Shown: piece by piece, positions 1 through 6,885 of the stretch
Layout: every line of letters begins with the position of its first letter
How positions within the stretch are numbered: the stretch's first letter is position 1
NCBI GenBank assembly: GCA_913049565.1
Contig: CAJWZG010000045.1
Coordinates: 1-14,749, forward strand
Direction: 5' to 3'
From: an uncultured Gammaproteobacteria bacterium
GTDB lineage: Bacteria; Pseudomonadota; Gammaproteobacteria; Pseudomonadales; Azotimanducaceae_A
DNA length: 14,749 nucleotides
Notes under the pieces: model-generated
What the model saw: only the letters and a program-made list of their open reading frames with translations
Told to the model about the DNA's origin: nothing
Databases searched by the model: none
Made by a program: the position numbers and the translations under genes

Positions 1-265
1 CGACCGCCGGATCAGTCGGCTGGATCGAGCGCTCGCTATGCCTGTCCTCTAACATCATGGCTAAGGGTGTGGAGTCCACATGCAAACTGCCATCTTCTGG
101 CAGGCGCAGAATCGGGATAACCGGTGGGCCATCGTGTTTGATCTGAGCGCGTATTGCCGGCGTAATTTGAATCCAGTCAAAGGGTAGGCGTCGGTAGTGC
201 AAAATCGCTCGCATCTTCTGCGAGTAAGGCGATCCGCCGCCGCCGTATAATTTGTATCGGCTCAC
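1..265 (-). CDS. Glutathione S-transferase family protein, N-terminal part (cut by window edge)
   Basis: The minus strand is open from 265 to the left edge and gives about 88 residues without a stop. It begins MSRYKLYGGGGSPYSQKMR and continues with a PPVIPIL stretch (the cis-proline loop) and DSTPLAMMLEDRH. This is the N-terminal thioredoxin-like domain of the GST superfamily, where SPYSQK sits at the glutathione-activating position and the VIP plus D-S-T residues bind the glutathione backbone. I chose the GTG at 265 as start because GGAG lies 7 bases upstream and no ATG is available in frame. The helical C-terminal domain lies outside the window, so substrate class cannot be judged. It differs clearly from the other GST at 13569-14369. 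Family assignment is firm; the exact role is unknown. Confidence 0.8.
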   Translation of the reverse strand, partial: MSRYKLYGGGGSPYSQKMRAILHYRRLPFDWIQITPAIRAQIKHDGPPVIPILRLPEDGSLHVDSTPLAMMLEDRHSERSIQPTDPAV

Positions 266-653
266 TTTGTCACTCCGCGTTTTGGTTATGATTTTATAGG
301 TTCAGGTGGCCAGGGGGTCTTAGCTCCCAGCAGATAAGCAGACAGTAACCCCGACATCAACAGTAGAATCAGTACCAGCAGGGGCGGCGGGAAAGGTTAA
401 GCGTCGACGAAGCAGGGAGACTGCCGCTATGCGATACCGGATGTTCGGCGTTCGGGCAAGGTTGCTGGGATTTGTGGGTTCAACGCATCAGGCGTGACTG
501 GCTAAGATGATTTGTAAAAGTAGGATGCCTTGGAGGGAGAATCACAGAGGGGGAGAGGGGATAGCGATTTACTTCACCTCCAAGGCATCCCTACGGTACG
601 TCTGAGATGATGAAAATTTGGTGTGCAGATCCGTGGTTTCCAGTCACATGAAA
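266..653. other. Intergenic region without a convincing gene
   Basis: This stretch lies between the GST start (265) and the end of the unknown minus-strand gene (654). It contains the long inverted repeat at 520-594. It also has a short hydrophobic minus-strand frame (396-286), bounded by a TAA at 399-397 and lacking a ribosome site. The GST ribosome site GGAG lies just above 272. I found no tRNA, no transposase and no clear sigma-70 promoter here. Confidence 0.6.
520..594. repeat. Long inverted repeat (17/18-bp arms, 40-base loop), terminator-like or mobile small repeat
   Basis: The left arm at 520-536 reads GTAGGATGCCTTGGAGG. The right arm at 577-594 is its reverse complement with one extra base (a bulge in the GGG/GG run). 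The arms enclose a purine-rich 40-base loop with runs of G and GA. Read on the minus strand, the stem is followed directly by CTTTTAC. It could therefore act as a weak factor-independent terminator for the minus-strand gene ending at 654. The stem is longer than a usual terminator stem and the loop is long, so a dispersed palindromic repeat or a miniature element with terminal inverted repeats is an alternative. I see only this one copy in the window. Confidence 0.7.
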
Positions 654-1346
654 TTAACTCGCGGTCCTCGGTTGAAGGTCCGTAGGCTGATCAGGTTTAC
701 TGCTAAATGACACAATTTCACTCGCGTCGATCAGGCCTGCATCGAGTCCCACGCGGTAAAAGCTCGTCACGGAAAAGTCGCTTATCTCACTACTCGTGTG
801 AGCGACGGTAAGACTGCCGCATACCTGCTTGCAAGCTACCTTGGTGACTTCCTGCAACAAGGCAAAGTCGCGATAGTAGGGTTGCAGCGCTGGCTTTCCT
901 TCAACGGCGCGGCGCGCGTTTTTGTTGATCAGAGATTCATTCACTCGCTCTTCGATCGTGGTCAGAGCGCCAGGCATATCCGCTTGCAGCACATCTGCGA
1001 GGGTGGAATAAGAGATTTCACAAATGTTTTTGTAACGATCCGCGTTCGGCGAGTGATAATCGGCAATATTGGCGTCAAGGACGATGAGGGCTCGGAAAAC
1101 GCCAAGCCCATCAGCCACCAGGCGAGTAATAGCCGAGATGCCACTTTCTTCAATTGGATCGCCTTGAGTAACGAGTAGCACCGGCTTTGACGGTGGATTA
1201 CCCGACCAGCGCGCTGTGAGCTGCCTAACAATAACTGAGGCAACGGCCAGTGGGTCCCGCTTGTCGTACCCACTCATTCCCTCGACCACTAATGGGTGGT
1301 GGCGCTGTAGTTGTTGTAGAGCGCTTGGTTTTTGCATTTTGCTCAT
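654..1346 (-). CDS. Unrecognised 230-residue soluble protein downstream of a PhyH-type dioxygenase
   Basis: I do not recognise this family. The protein is soluble, with no signal peptide or membrane span. Residues about 50-125 alternate hydrophobic strands (KPVLLVTQGDP, FRALIVLDAN) with helices, in the manner of an alpha/beta Rossmann-like fold. It has few cysteines (one in NICEIS, two in ACKQVCG) and no obvious metal or nucleotide motif. The tail from about 205 looks disordered. The ATG at 1346 is the first in-frame start after the upstream stop; a GGAGG lies too far upstream (over 30 bases) to be its site, so initiation may be weak or coupled. It follows the dioxygenase gene on the same strand by 48 bases, so the two probably form an operon and may act on the same substrate. 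The partner role is inference only. Confidence 0.75.
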   Translation of the reverse strand: MSKMQKPSALQQLQRHHPLVVEGMSGYDKRDPLAVASVIVRQLTARWSGNPPSKPVLLVTQGDPIEESGISAITRLVADGLGVFRALIVLDANIADYHSPNADRYKNICEISYSTLADVLQADMPGALTTIEERVNESLINKNARRAVEGKPALQPYYRDFALLQEVTKVACKQVCGSLTVAHTSSEISDFSVTSFYRVGLDAGLIDASEIVSFSSKPDQPTDLQPRTAS

Positions 1347-1394
1347 GAGACGCAGTCCATGGAAATGGCCTGCCCCCTGTATCCTCCGCCCTGC

Positions 1395-2636
1395 CTAGGG
1401 GTTAATCTTATTACCGCCAATGCCCACGGGCGCACTGCGTCCGCCCGCTCGAGCCTTGGTGACGACGTCGCGCAATGTAAAGGGCGCATTGAGTTGCTCC
1501 GCGCTTGAGTTTGGACCGAGCTCGCCAACGCGAAGATAATCGCCTGCGTCTGCAGCAAAGCGAAAATCTACCGTCGCCCCCGTAGGCTCGTCGATCATTC
1601 CGCTGGCTCCAAAACCATGGCCCTCATTCGTCTGCGTGCCTGTCGTCGCCTGATAACCCATGCGATGCAGTAGTTTGGGGCTTGCACGTTTCAACACCTC
1701 AGGACGCACAGACAACATCCAATTCTCCTGCTGACGCATCCAGGGCTTTTGCATGCCATTGAGCATGACGATGCGAGGTTCATCAGTATGGTTAATGCCG
1801 GTACCGTGCAGCAGGCGACCATCGGTGATGACCATGGTGCCCGCTTTTGCGTCTAGATTAATCGTCGGTGGCAGCTTGCCAACCGGCTTGCCTTGTCGCA
1901 CTGCATCGGCAAGCACCGTATGGCTACCGGGAATCAATAGCGTGCCGCCATTCTTGTCATCGACGTCAGTAATGGGGGTAAGGATGTTTACTGACATCGG
2001 ACTGCGGGAGTCGAGATCATTACCCTGATCTTGATGTAAAGCCTGTGGTACCCCACCGCGAAGTGAAATCGCAGCTATCAAAGAAGTGCATATCCAACCC
2101 GGCCCCAGCGCTTCAGCGACTAGCTGTTCAACCAACGGTCCACCCTGCGCTATGCTTGGATGCTGCTCGATAAAAAGTTCGAAACAACGTCCTTTGTTAA
2201 CACAGCAGTTGACGTTTTGCCCGCTCGGGGTGCGCTGGGCGAGTCCTGCCAATCGCTCACCCTCAGCTTGTTCTAGTACCCGCTGCTTTATTGTTTCGAC
2301 TTGATCAGCCGATAGCGCGTGCTCGACCTTGCAATAACCCCAGCGCAATAAATCCTCGCGCAGCCGGTGAATATTCTTGCTCGGTTTCGGCAAATCATGT
2401 TCACGCCAATAGGCATGTTGCGACGCGATCGTGGTGTCGTAATAGGAACCCGCTTTGAACACCCATTCCCCCCATTCGCTACGCCGTTGGGGTGGAACAA
2501 AATAAATTTCAGGATTGCTCTTTAAAACAGATGCCATCGGTTCTTTGGAGCCGTTTTCTGCTCGATAGATGTATTGCTCTCGGCTGGCATTTTCTGCAAT
2601 AAATTCTGGAGTAAATTCTTTTGGTATTGTCGTCAT
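1395..2636 (-). CDS. Phytanoyl-CoA dioxygenase (PhyH) family Fe(II)/2-oxoglutarate-dependent oxygenase
   Basis: This 413-residue soluble protein has the double-stranded beta-helix iron site of the PhyH family. The H-x-D motif is H201 and D203 (in ALHQDQGND), the distal iron histidine is H277 (in GRLLHGTG), and the 2-oxoglutarate-binding arginine is R288 (in DEPRIV). Between them, GGTLLIPGSH (about 230-239) is a typical family motif. About 100 extra N-terminal residues precede the core and the tail is also extended, so the protein is longer than a minimal PhyH enzyme of roughly 280-300 residues. Such enzymes hydroxylate (or more rarely halogenate or epimerise) small molecules using O2 and 2-oxoglutarate; the substrate here is unknown. 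The gene starts only 79 bases from the divergent M81 peptidase gene and heads a pair with the unknown gene at 654-1346. Confidence 0.88.
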   Translation of the reverse strand: MTTIPKEFTPEFIAENASREQYIYRAENGSKEPMASVLKSNPEIYFVPPQRRSEWGEWVFKAGSYYDTTIASQHAYWREHDLPKPSKNIHRLREDLLRWGYCKVEHALSADQVETIKQRVLEQAEGERLAGLAQRTPSGQNVNCCVNKGRCFELFIEQHPSIAQGGPLVEQLVAEALGPGWICTSLIAAISLRGGVPQALHQDQGNDLDSRSPMSVNILTPITDVDDKNGGTLLIPGSHTVLADAVRQGKPVGKLPPTINLDAKAGTMVITDGRLLHGTGINHTDEPRIVMLNGMQKPWMRQQENWMLSVRPEVLKRASPKLLHRMGYQATTGTQTNEGHGFGASGMIDEPTGATVDFRFAADAGDYLRVGELGPNSSAEQLNAPFTLRDVVTKARAGGRSAPVGIGGNKINP

Positions 2637-2715
2637 ATAGAGCTCGTGTCTTACTTAGCAGCACTGTGTACTAATAATGCGAGCTAGTGTTGGCAAATTT
2701 TTGAGGGAGTACAAC
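2637..2715. promoter_or_regulatory. Short divergent control region between PhyH and M81 genes
   Basis: This 79-base gap must hold both divergent promoters. On the plus strand, AATAAT at 2673-2678 is one mismatch from a sigma-70 -10 box, with a poor -35 candidate TTACTT at 2651-2656 (16-base spacer). GAGGGAG at 2703-2709 is the M81 ribosome site. I saw no convincing operator palindrome. Promoter positions are tentative. Confidence 0.3.
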
Positions 2716-4245
2716 ATGAAAATCGGCATTGCTATGATGAGCCACGAGACCAATACCTTCTCGCCGGTAGTCACCGACCTCGATCGATTCTCGTCGGGAC
2801 ATGGTGTACCGCTACGCGGAGTTGAAGCCCTCGACGTCTATCGCGGCACTGCATCCTGCCTTGGCGGCTATATCGAAGTTGCGGAAAAGCAGGGGGTGGT
2901 TATCGACATGGGCATTGCCGCATCGGCACCCCCCAGTGGCCCAGTAGAGGATGACGCCTACGAGTACATGTGTGAAGCAATCGTGGCACTTGCGGGACGC
3001 GTTAATGCTCTACTGCTTGATCTACACGGCGCCATGACGACCAAAACTCACGACGACGGCGAGGGCGAATTGCTCAGACGTATTCGGGCAGACAATCCCT
3101 CGTTGCCCATCGCTATCTCCCTAGATATGCACGCGAACATTACCGAACTCATGGTCAGCAACTGTAATGTGCTTACCGGCTATCACACGTATCCGCATAT
3201 CGACATGGATAGCACTGCAGTACGAGGGGCGGTTGCATTTTTCGGCATGCTCAACGGCACCACCAATCCAGTTTTACGATGGGGCAATGCCCCCATGTTG
3301 CCGCATGTGATGCGTCAGGGCACAGACGATGAACCCAACGCATCACTGCAAACCAAAGCCATAGCACTAGAGCAATCTGGCAGCCTAGGCATAAGTGTCT
3401 TCACCGGATTTCCCCATGCGGACATTTATGATGCGGGGTTTAGCGTGGTAGCGATGACAGATGACGATGCTGATGCAGCGCAGACCCACGTTGACGAGCT
3501 TCTTGCTCGGGCTTGGGAGCAGCGCGATGGCTTCATCTACGATATCGAACCGCTATCTACGTCGATGCAGCGTGCACAAGATGCTGCCAGTACTGACGGC
3601 GATGGCCCGGTCATCGTGTTAGACCACTACGATAACACCGCCTCAGGCGGCACGATGGACACAACCGAAGTCCTAAGCGCCGTGCTCGAAGCCGGGTTAG
3701 AGCGAGTTGCAGTTTTTGGTTTTTACGATCCTGAGGTGGTCGAGCAGATGGCTGCTGCAGGGGTCGGCGAGATAGTCACCGTAGACCTCGGCGGCAAATT
3801 ACCAATGCCTGCGTTAACCGAGCAAAGTCAGCCACTCACCGTGACAGGCGAAGTCAGGCTGATCTCCAACGGTAAATTTCAAGCCCAAGTCGCTATGGCT
3901 AGGGGTTTAACAATGAACATGGGTAAGTCGGCAGTGCTGCGGATTGGCTCAGTGGACATTGCTATTATTTCGCGCCATATCGAGCCCTACGATCCAGAGT
4001 GTTTTCGCAGCCTCGGCATGGAGCCTACGGCCTATCAATATGTGATGCTAAAGAGCCGTATCCATTACCGAGTTGGCTTTATAGAAATGGCCAAGCAAGT
4101 CGTAGAATGCGCTGGTCGCGGTGTATGCACATCAGACTACAGCCAGCTGACTTTCGAAAAGGTTCGCCGGCCCGTGTATCCGCTGGATCATGATGGAGGC
4201 GGTGCCAACGAGAGCTGGGATTTGCCTTTTGCCAACTCTGACTGA
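2716..4245 (+). CDS. M81 family metallopeptidase (MlrC/microcystinase C-like)
   Basis: This 509-residue cytoplasmic protein is of the M81 family, whose founding member MlrC hydrolyses linearised microcystin peptides. It opens with MKIGIAMMSHETNTFSP (family signature), then LDLHGAM (101-107), SLDMHAN (135-141) and GYHTYPHID (155-163). The inferred zinc ligands are D137, H139 and H161; their 2- and 22-residue spacing equals that recalled for MlrC (D167, H169, H191). The C-terminal domain carries DNTASGGTMDT (306-316) where many homologues have a DNPGGG-type loop, and ends with the family-typical RRPVYPLD. An ATG at 2677 would add 13 residues, but GAGGGAG just upstream of 2716 and the family N-terminus favour 2716. 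It converges with the LLM gene, leaving 17 bases. Substrate is unknown; amide or peptide hydrolysis is likely. Confidence 0.88.
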   Translation: MKIGIAMMSHETNTFSPVVTDLDRFSSGHGVPLRGVEALDVYRGTASCLGGYIEVAEKQGVVIDMGIAASAPPSGPVEDDAYEYMCEAIVALAGRVNALLLDLHGAMTTKTHDDGEGELLRRIRADNPSLPIAISLDMHANITELMVSNCNVLTGYHTYPHIDMDSTAVRGAVAFFGMLNGTTNPVLRWGNAPMLPHVMRQGTDDEPNASLQTKAIALEQSGSLGISVFTGFPHADIYDAGFSVVAMTDDDADAAQTHVDELLARAWEQRDGFIYDIEPLSTSMQRAQDAASTDGDGPVIVLDHYDNTASGGTMDTTEVLSAVLEAGLERVAVFGFYDPEVVEQMAAAGVGEIVTVDLGGKLPMPALTEQSQPLTVTGEVRLISNGKFQAQVAMARGLTMNMGKSAVLRIGSVDIAIISRHIEPYDPECFRSLGMEPTAYQYVMLKSRIHYRVGFIEMAKQVVECAGRGVCTSDYSQLTFEKVRRPVYPLDHDGGGANESWDLPFANSD

Positions 4246-4262
4246 ATTTGCAGACCGAGCTC

Positions 4263-5282
4263 CTACGGAAGCTCCTGCGCCAACTCTTGTTTTACTCTGG
4301 GTACTACTTGGGTGAACAAACGCTCGAGGGAATGGCTCATTTCACTGGCCCGCATTCCTGGCGGCACTGCCATCGAAACGATATCTGTAATGCCGAACTT
4401 ACGGACAAACCGCTTTATCTCATCAACGCAATGTTCAACATCACCAACAATCCAAGTTTGCGGAACTTGCTCGCCTTTACGACCAAACCCCTCCCCGCTC
4501 TCCTCGAAAAATCGCCGATATAACTCCATACGATAGCGTTCGGATGAGCGGACTGGCCCCCAGTCTGTCGCTTTGTCGTCGGTCACCAAAATGCTACGGA
4601 TGATGCCGACACGATAATCTGACGGATTGCGGCCTGTGTCTCTTAGGGCGTTCACCCATGGGTCGTAGGATTCGGCTTTTACACCTTGAGGCAGAAAGTG
4701 GGTGTTGTAGCGGGCTGCTCGCAGGGCACCAGCCTCTGACATGGCCGCTATCCAAAGCGGTGGCCCGCCTTGCTGCACATAACCCGGCGTGACCTTTACA
4801 TCCTCGAACTGGTAACGCTTTCCAGAGTAGCTAAAACGCTCGCCGGTAAAACAATGCTGCAGTACCTCGATACCTTCATTCATTAGAGAAACACGCCTTG
4901 CCACCGGTAATCCAAACCCTTTGAACTCATGCGGGGCGTAGCCCATACCAATGCCCAGATCCACCCGGCCGCCGGAAAGATTATCCAATACAGCCAAATC
5001 TTCTGCGAGACGAATAGGATGGTTAAAGGGCATTAAGCAAATATCGGTACCAAAGCGCACATGCGATGTAACGCTAGCCATGGAAGCGGCTACTGGAACC
5101 CAACTGGGTAAGTAACCGTCTTCAACAAAGTGATGCTCGGTAAACCACACCAAATCGGCTCCAATTTCATCAAGCCACTTCACCTGCTCTAGTATTTCCG
5201 CGTAAAGGTGCTGATCACTGACGCCCGAATCCGGTGGATTTCGAAAGTCGTAGGAAACGCCGATCCGTAACGTAGGCTTCAC
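4263..5282 (-). CDS. LLM class flavin-dependent oxidoreductase (luciferase-like monooxygenase)
   Basis: This 339-residue cytoplasmic protein has the bacterial-luciferase TIM-barrel fold. Visible family motifs are WFTEHHF (46-52), a FGTDICLMPFNHPIRLAED stretch (about 77-95), LSGGRVDLGIGMGY (102-115) and PPLWIAAMSEAGALRAA in the second half. Members use reduced FMN or F420 to oxygenate or reduce small molecules; no flavin reductase lies in the window, so the reductant would come from elsewhere in the cell. The start is a GTG at 5282, with GGAGG 10 bases upstream; no in-frame ATG fits the conserved N-terminus. It converges on the M81 gene and diverges from the metallo-beta-lactamase-fold gene across 181 bases. 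Placing it in the same pathway as its neighbours is inference. Confidence 0.88.
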   Translation of the reverse strand: MKPTLRIGVSYDFRNPPDSGVSDQHLYAEILEQVKWLDEIGADLVWFTEHHFVEDGYLPSWVPVAASMASVTSHVRFGTDICLMPFNHPIRLAEDLAVLDNLSGGRVDLGIGMGYAPHEFKGFGLPVARRVSLMNEGIEVLQHCFTGERFSYSGKRYQFEDVKVTPGYVQQGGPPLWIAAMSEAGALRAARYNTHFLPQGVKAESYDPWVNALRDTGRNPSDYRVGIIRSILVTDDKATDWGPVRSSERYRMELYRRFFEESGEGFGRKGEQVPQTWIVGDVEHCVDEIKRFVRKFGITDIVSMAVPPGMRASEMSHSLERLFTQVVPRVKQELAQELP

Positions 5283-5463
5283 TATGTTTTACCCTCCTGC
5301 ACTGGAACTATATGACAACAATTGGTAACGCATCGTAAAGCATCAGCTCTCTTAGTTGCGTTCGGTGGGCCACGTCTGTTTTTCAGCGCATAAGATCTAA
5401 GAAAGCTATTTATCTACCAAACTAATCCGTAAGCTGGAATCCAAAACAATAAAGCTGCGCCTC
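5283..5463. promoter_or_regulatory. Divergent intergenic region between LLM and MBL-fold genes
   Basis: This 181-base A+T-richer gap separates two genes reading outward and should contain both promoters. On the minus strand, TATAGT lies about 20 bases upstream of the LLM ribosome site and could be a -10 box, but I found no good -35. No clear Shine-Dalgarno precedes the plus-strand ATG at 5464. I cannot define an operator. Confidence 0.3.
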
Positions 5464-6471
5464 ATGAAACACTCATTCTTCAGTCTACTGCTGAGTATCC
5501 TTCTTGCGTTTACCGTTAACTGGGCCTTTGCCGATAAAGATTTAGCGACCCAAGCTAGGGTTACGGTACTGTCTTCGAACTTGGCCAATGGCGCGACCAT
5601 TGGCGAGTGGGGATTTTCTGCGCTAGTCGAAACTGACAGCGACTGCGTGTTATTCGATGCCGGTCGTTTCCAAGACACCGTAATCAACAACGCCAAAGCA
5701 CTAGAGGTCGATCTGGCATGCGTGCGTAACATCGTGCTGAGCCATTTTCATTTCGACCACACCAGTGGTTTAGCTCGTATTGTGGCTACCATTCGTCAGA
5801 GCGGTTACGCAGAAAACCTAAACGTGTATGTCGGCAAAGGTTTTTTTATCCCTAGAACCATTGATATGAACCACCCGGGTGGGCCAAGAGGCGCTAAAAC
5901 TTTCGGAGCAACATCCGTTAACTTTATGCAGCAACAGCGCGCAGGCTTAGAGGCCCTTGGTCTCGTATTCATCGAAATCAGCGAACCAACACCGGTGACT
6001 GGCGGTGTCTGGGCTACTGGCCCGGTGCCTCGGATTTATCCAGAGCAAAATCACCCTAACTGGGTGCTAATTGAAACACCGGATGGCAAGAGCACACCCG
6101 ATTCGGTGCCAGAAAGTCAGGGTTTGGTGATTAAAACCGACCAAGGACCCATCGTACTTTTGGGCTGCGGGCACTCCGGTGCGGTCAACATGTTGTCCCA
6201 TGTTCGAAGTCGGATTCAGGACAAGGACATCAACGCCTTAATGGGTGGTATGCATTTGTTTAATGCAGATCGCGAGACTGTCGATTGGACCGGAACCAAG
6301 CTCAAAGAGCTAGGACTCAAACATTTGATGGCCGGTCACTGTACCGGCGTTGAGCCGATGTTTCAGCTAAGAAGGGCATTAGGCCTTGACCGAGGCCAAG
6401 CAGTCATTGGCGCTGTCGGAGCGAGCTTCAGTTTGAGCTCTGGAGTATTGCCTACCGATATTGCTAAATGA
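5464..6471 (+). CDS. Exported metallo-beta-lactamase-fold hydrolase (dihydropterin-ribofuranosyl aminobenzene phosphate synthase-like branch)
   Basis: This 335-residue protein has a clear Sec signal peptide: MKHS, a hydrophobic core, then a predicted cleavage after AFA23. The mature protein would therefore be periplasmic. The metal site H-x-H-x-D-H is SHFHFDHTSG (H94, H96, D98, H99). Further candidate ligands are H237 (GCGHSG), H264 (GGMHLF) and H292 (AGHCTG). The arrangement, with an early GEWGFSALVE strand and the GCGHSG loop, resembles the MBL branch annotated as 7,8-dihydropterin-6-yl-methyl-4-ribofuranosyl-aminobenzene phosphate synthase (MJ0301-like), a name that is usually not biochemically justified in bacteria. 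Substrate is unknown. The ATG at 5464 lacks a strong ribosome site but gives the signal peptide. Its stop is 9 bases from the convergent DUF7009-like gene. Confidence 0.85.
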   Translation: MKHSFFSLLLSILLAFTVNWAFADKDLATQARVTVLSSNLANGATIGEWGFSALVETDSDCVLFDAGRFQDTVINNAKALEVDLACVRNIVLSHFHFDHTSGLARIVATIRQSGYAENLNVYVGKGFFIPRTIDMNHPGGPRGAKTFGATSVNFMQQQRAGLEALGLVFIEISEPTPVTGGVWATGPVPRIYPEQNHPNWVLIETPDGKSTPDSVPESQGLVIKTDQGPIVLLGCGHSGAVNMLSHVRSRIQDKDINALMGGMHLFNADRETVDWTGTKLKELGLKHLMAGHCTGVEPMFQLRRALGLDRGQAVIGAVGASFSLSSGVLPTDIAK

Positions 6472-6480
6472 TGAGGTGCT

Positions 6481-6840
6481 TTACGCTTTTGGGTTAACGA
6501 ATCGATTGCTTTGATCTTCGCCGCTTCGCGGCTCGAGGCACTCAAAATCTTTTTCAACCAATAACGATAGCTGGCCGATAGCTAATGGCAATTGATCGCT
6601 TATACCCACCTGTTGATCATTCCTCGCCCAGGCAACCAGCGTTTGTTCCGCAACCGATATGGTTATGCAGCCGCCTTCAAACGCCGCCTGAGTTGTGTCA
6701 GCAGCTTGAAGCAAGTACGAGAACATACCACCACCCGGAAAAGTTGTAGTGGACATCAGTGACCTGCCCGCTCCAACGTGATCCACTTCTGCTCGATCGA
6801 GTCGTAACCGAATGGTGCTGTCGAGTATTCGAAGTTTCAT
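6481..6840 (-). CDS. DUF7009-like small protein
   Basis: This 119-residue protein has no signal peptide or membrane span. It begins MKLRILDSTIRLRLDRAEVD and has a VEKDFECLEPRSGEDQSN stretch near the C-terminus. Both segments match my recollection of the small DUF7009 family, whose members share a K-I-R-I-x-G/D-x-S-I-R-L-R-L opening and a DFxCLxPRxGEDQSDxFxNP end. No function is known to me. It lies 45 bases downstream of the molybdopterin oxidoreductase on the same strand, with a 7-bp hairpin between, so it is probably co-transcribed. A partner, chaperone or metabolite-binding role for the Mo enzyme is possible but unproved. The family name rests on memory and needs a profile search. Confidence 0.7.
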   Translation of the reverse strand: MKLRILDSTIRLRLDRAEVDHVGAGRSLMSTTTFPGGGMFSYLLQAADTTQAAFEGGCITISVAEQTLVAWARNDQQVGISDQLPLAIGQLSLLVEKDFECLEPRSGEDQSNRFVNPKA

Positions 6841-6862
6841 CTATCTATAGCTCTCAAGTTTT

Positions 6863-6883
6863 GCCGCATCACTCCAATGCGGC
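6863..6883 (-). other. Intercistronic hairpin between Mo-oxidoreductase and DUF7009-like genes
   Basis: GCCGCAT (6863-6869) and ATGCGGC (6877-6883) form a perfect 7-bp stem with a 7-base loop, 2 bases after the Mo-enzyme stop codon (6886-6888, minus strand). No T-tract follows on the minus strand, so it is more likely an mRNA processing or 3'-protection structure than a full terminator. Confidence 0.45.
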
Positions 6884-6885
6884 CT

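Noticed and set aside
286..396. Minus-strand hydrophobic 36-codon frame (LLVLILLLMSGLLSAYLLG) upstream of the left GST gene
   Set aside because: It is bounded by a stop at 399-397, its only ATG (357) has no ribosome site, and only 23 residues would follow. It could be a membrane-anchor relic but cannot be supported as a gene.
798..1178. Plus-strand open frame opposite the unknown 230-residue gene
   Set aside because: No recognisable product and no ribosome site. The minus-strand frame is longer and sits in an operon-like position after the PhyH gene.
2677..2715. Upstream ATG extending the M81 peptidase by 13 residues
   Set aside because: The family N-terminus MKIGIAMMSHETNTF and the GAGGGAG site both point to ATG 2716. 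The extension overlaps the likely promoter.
4246..4262. Possible terminator between the M81 and LLM genes (GAGCT ... AGCTC)
   Set aside because: It is only a 5-bp stem with no T-run and extends into the LLM coding end, so it is not distinguishable from chance.
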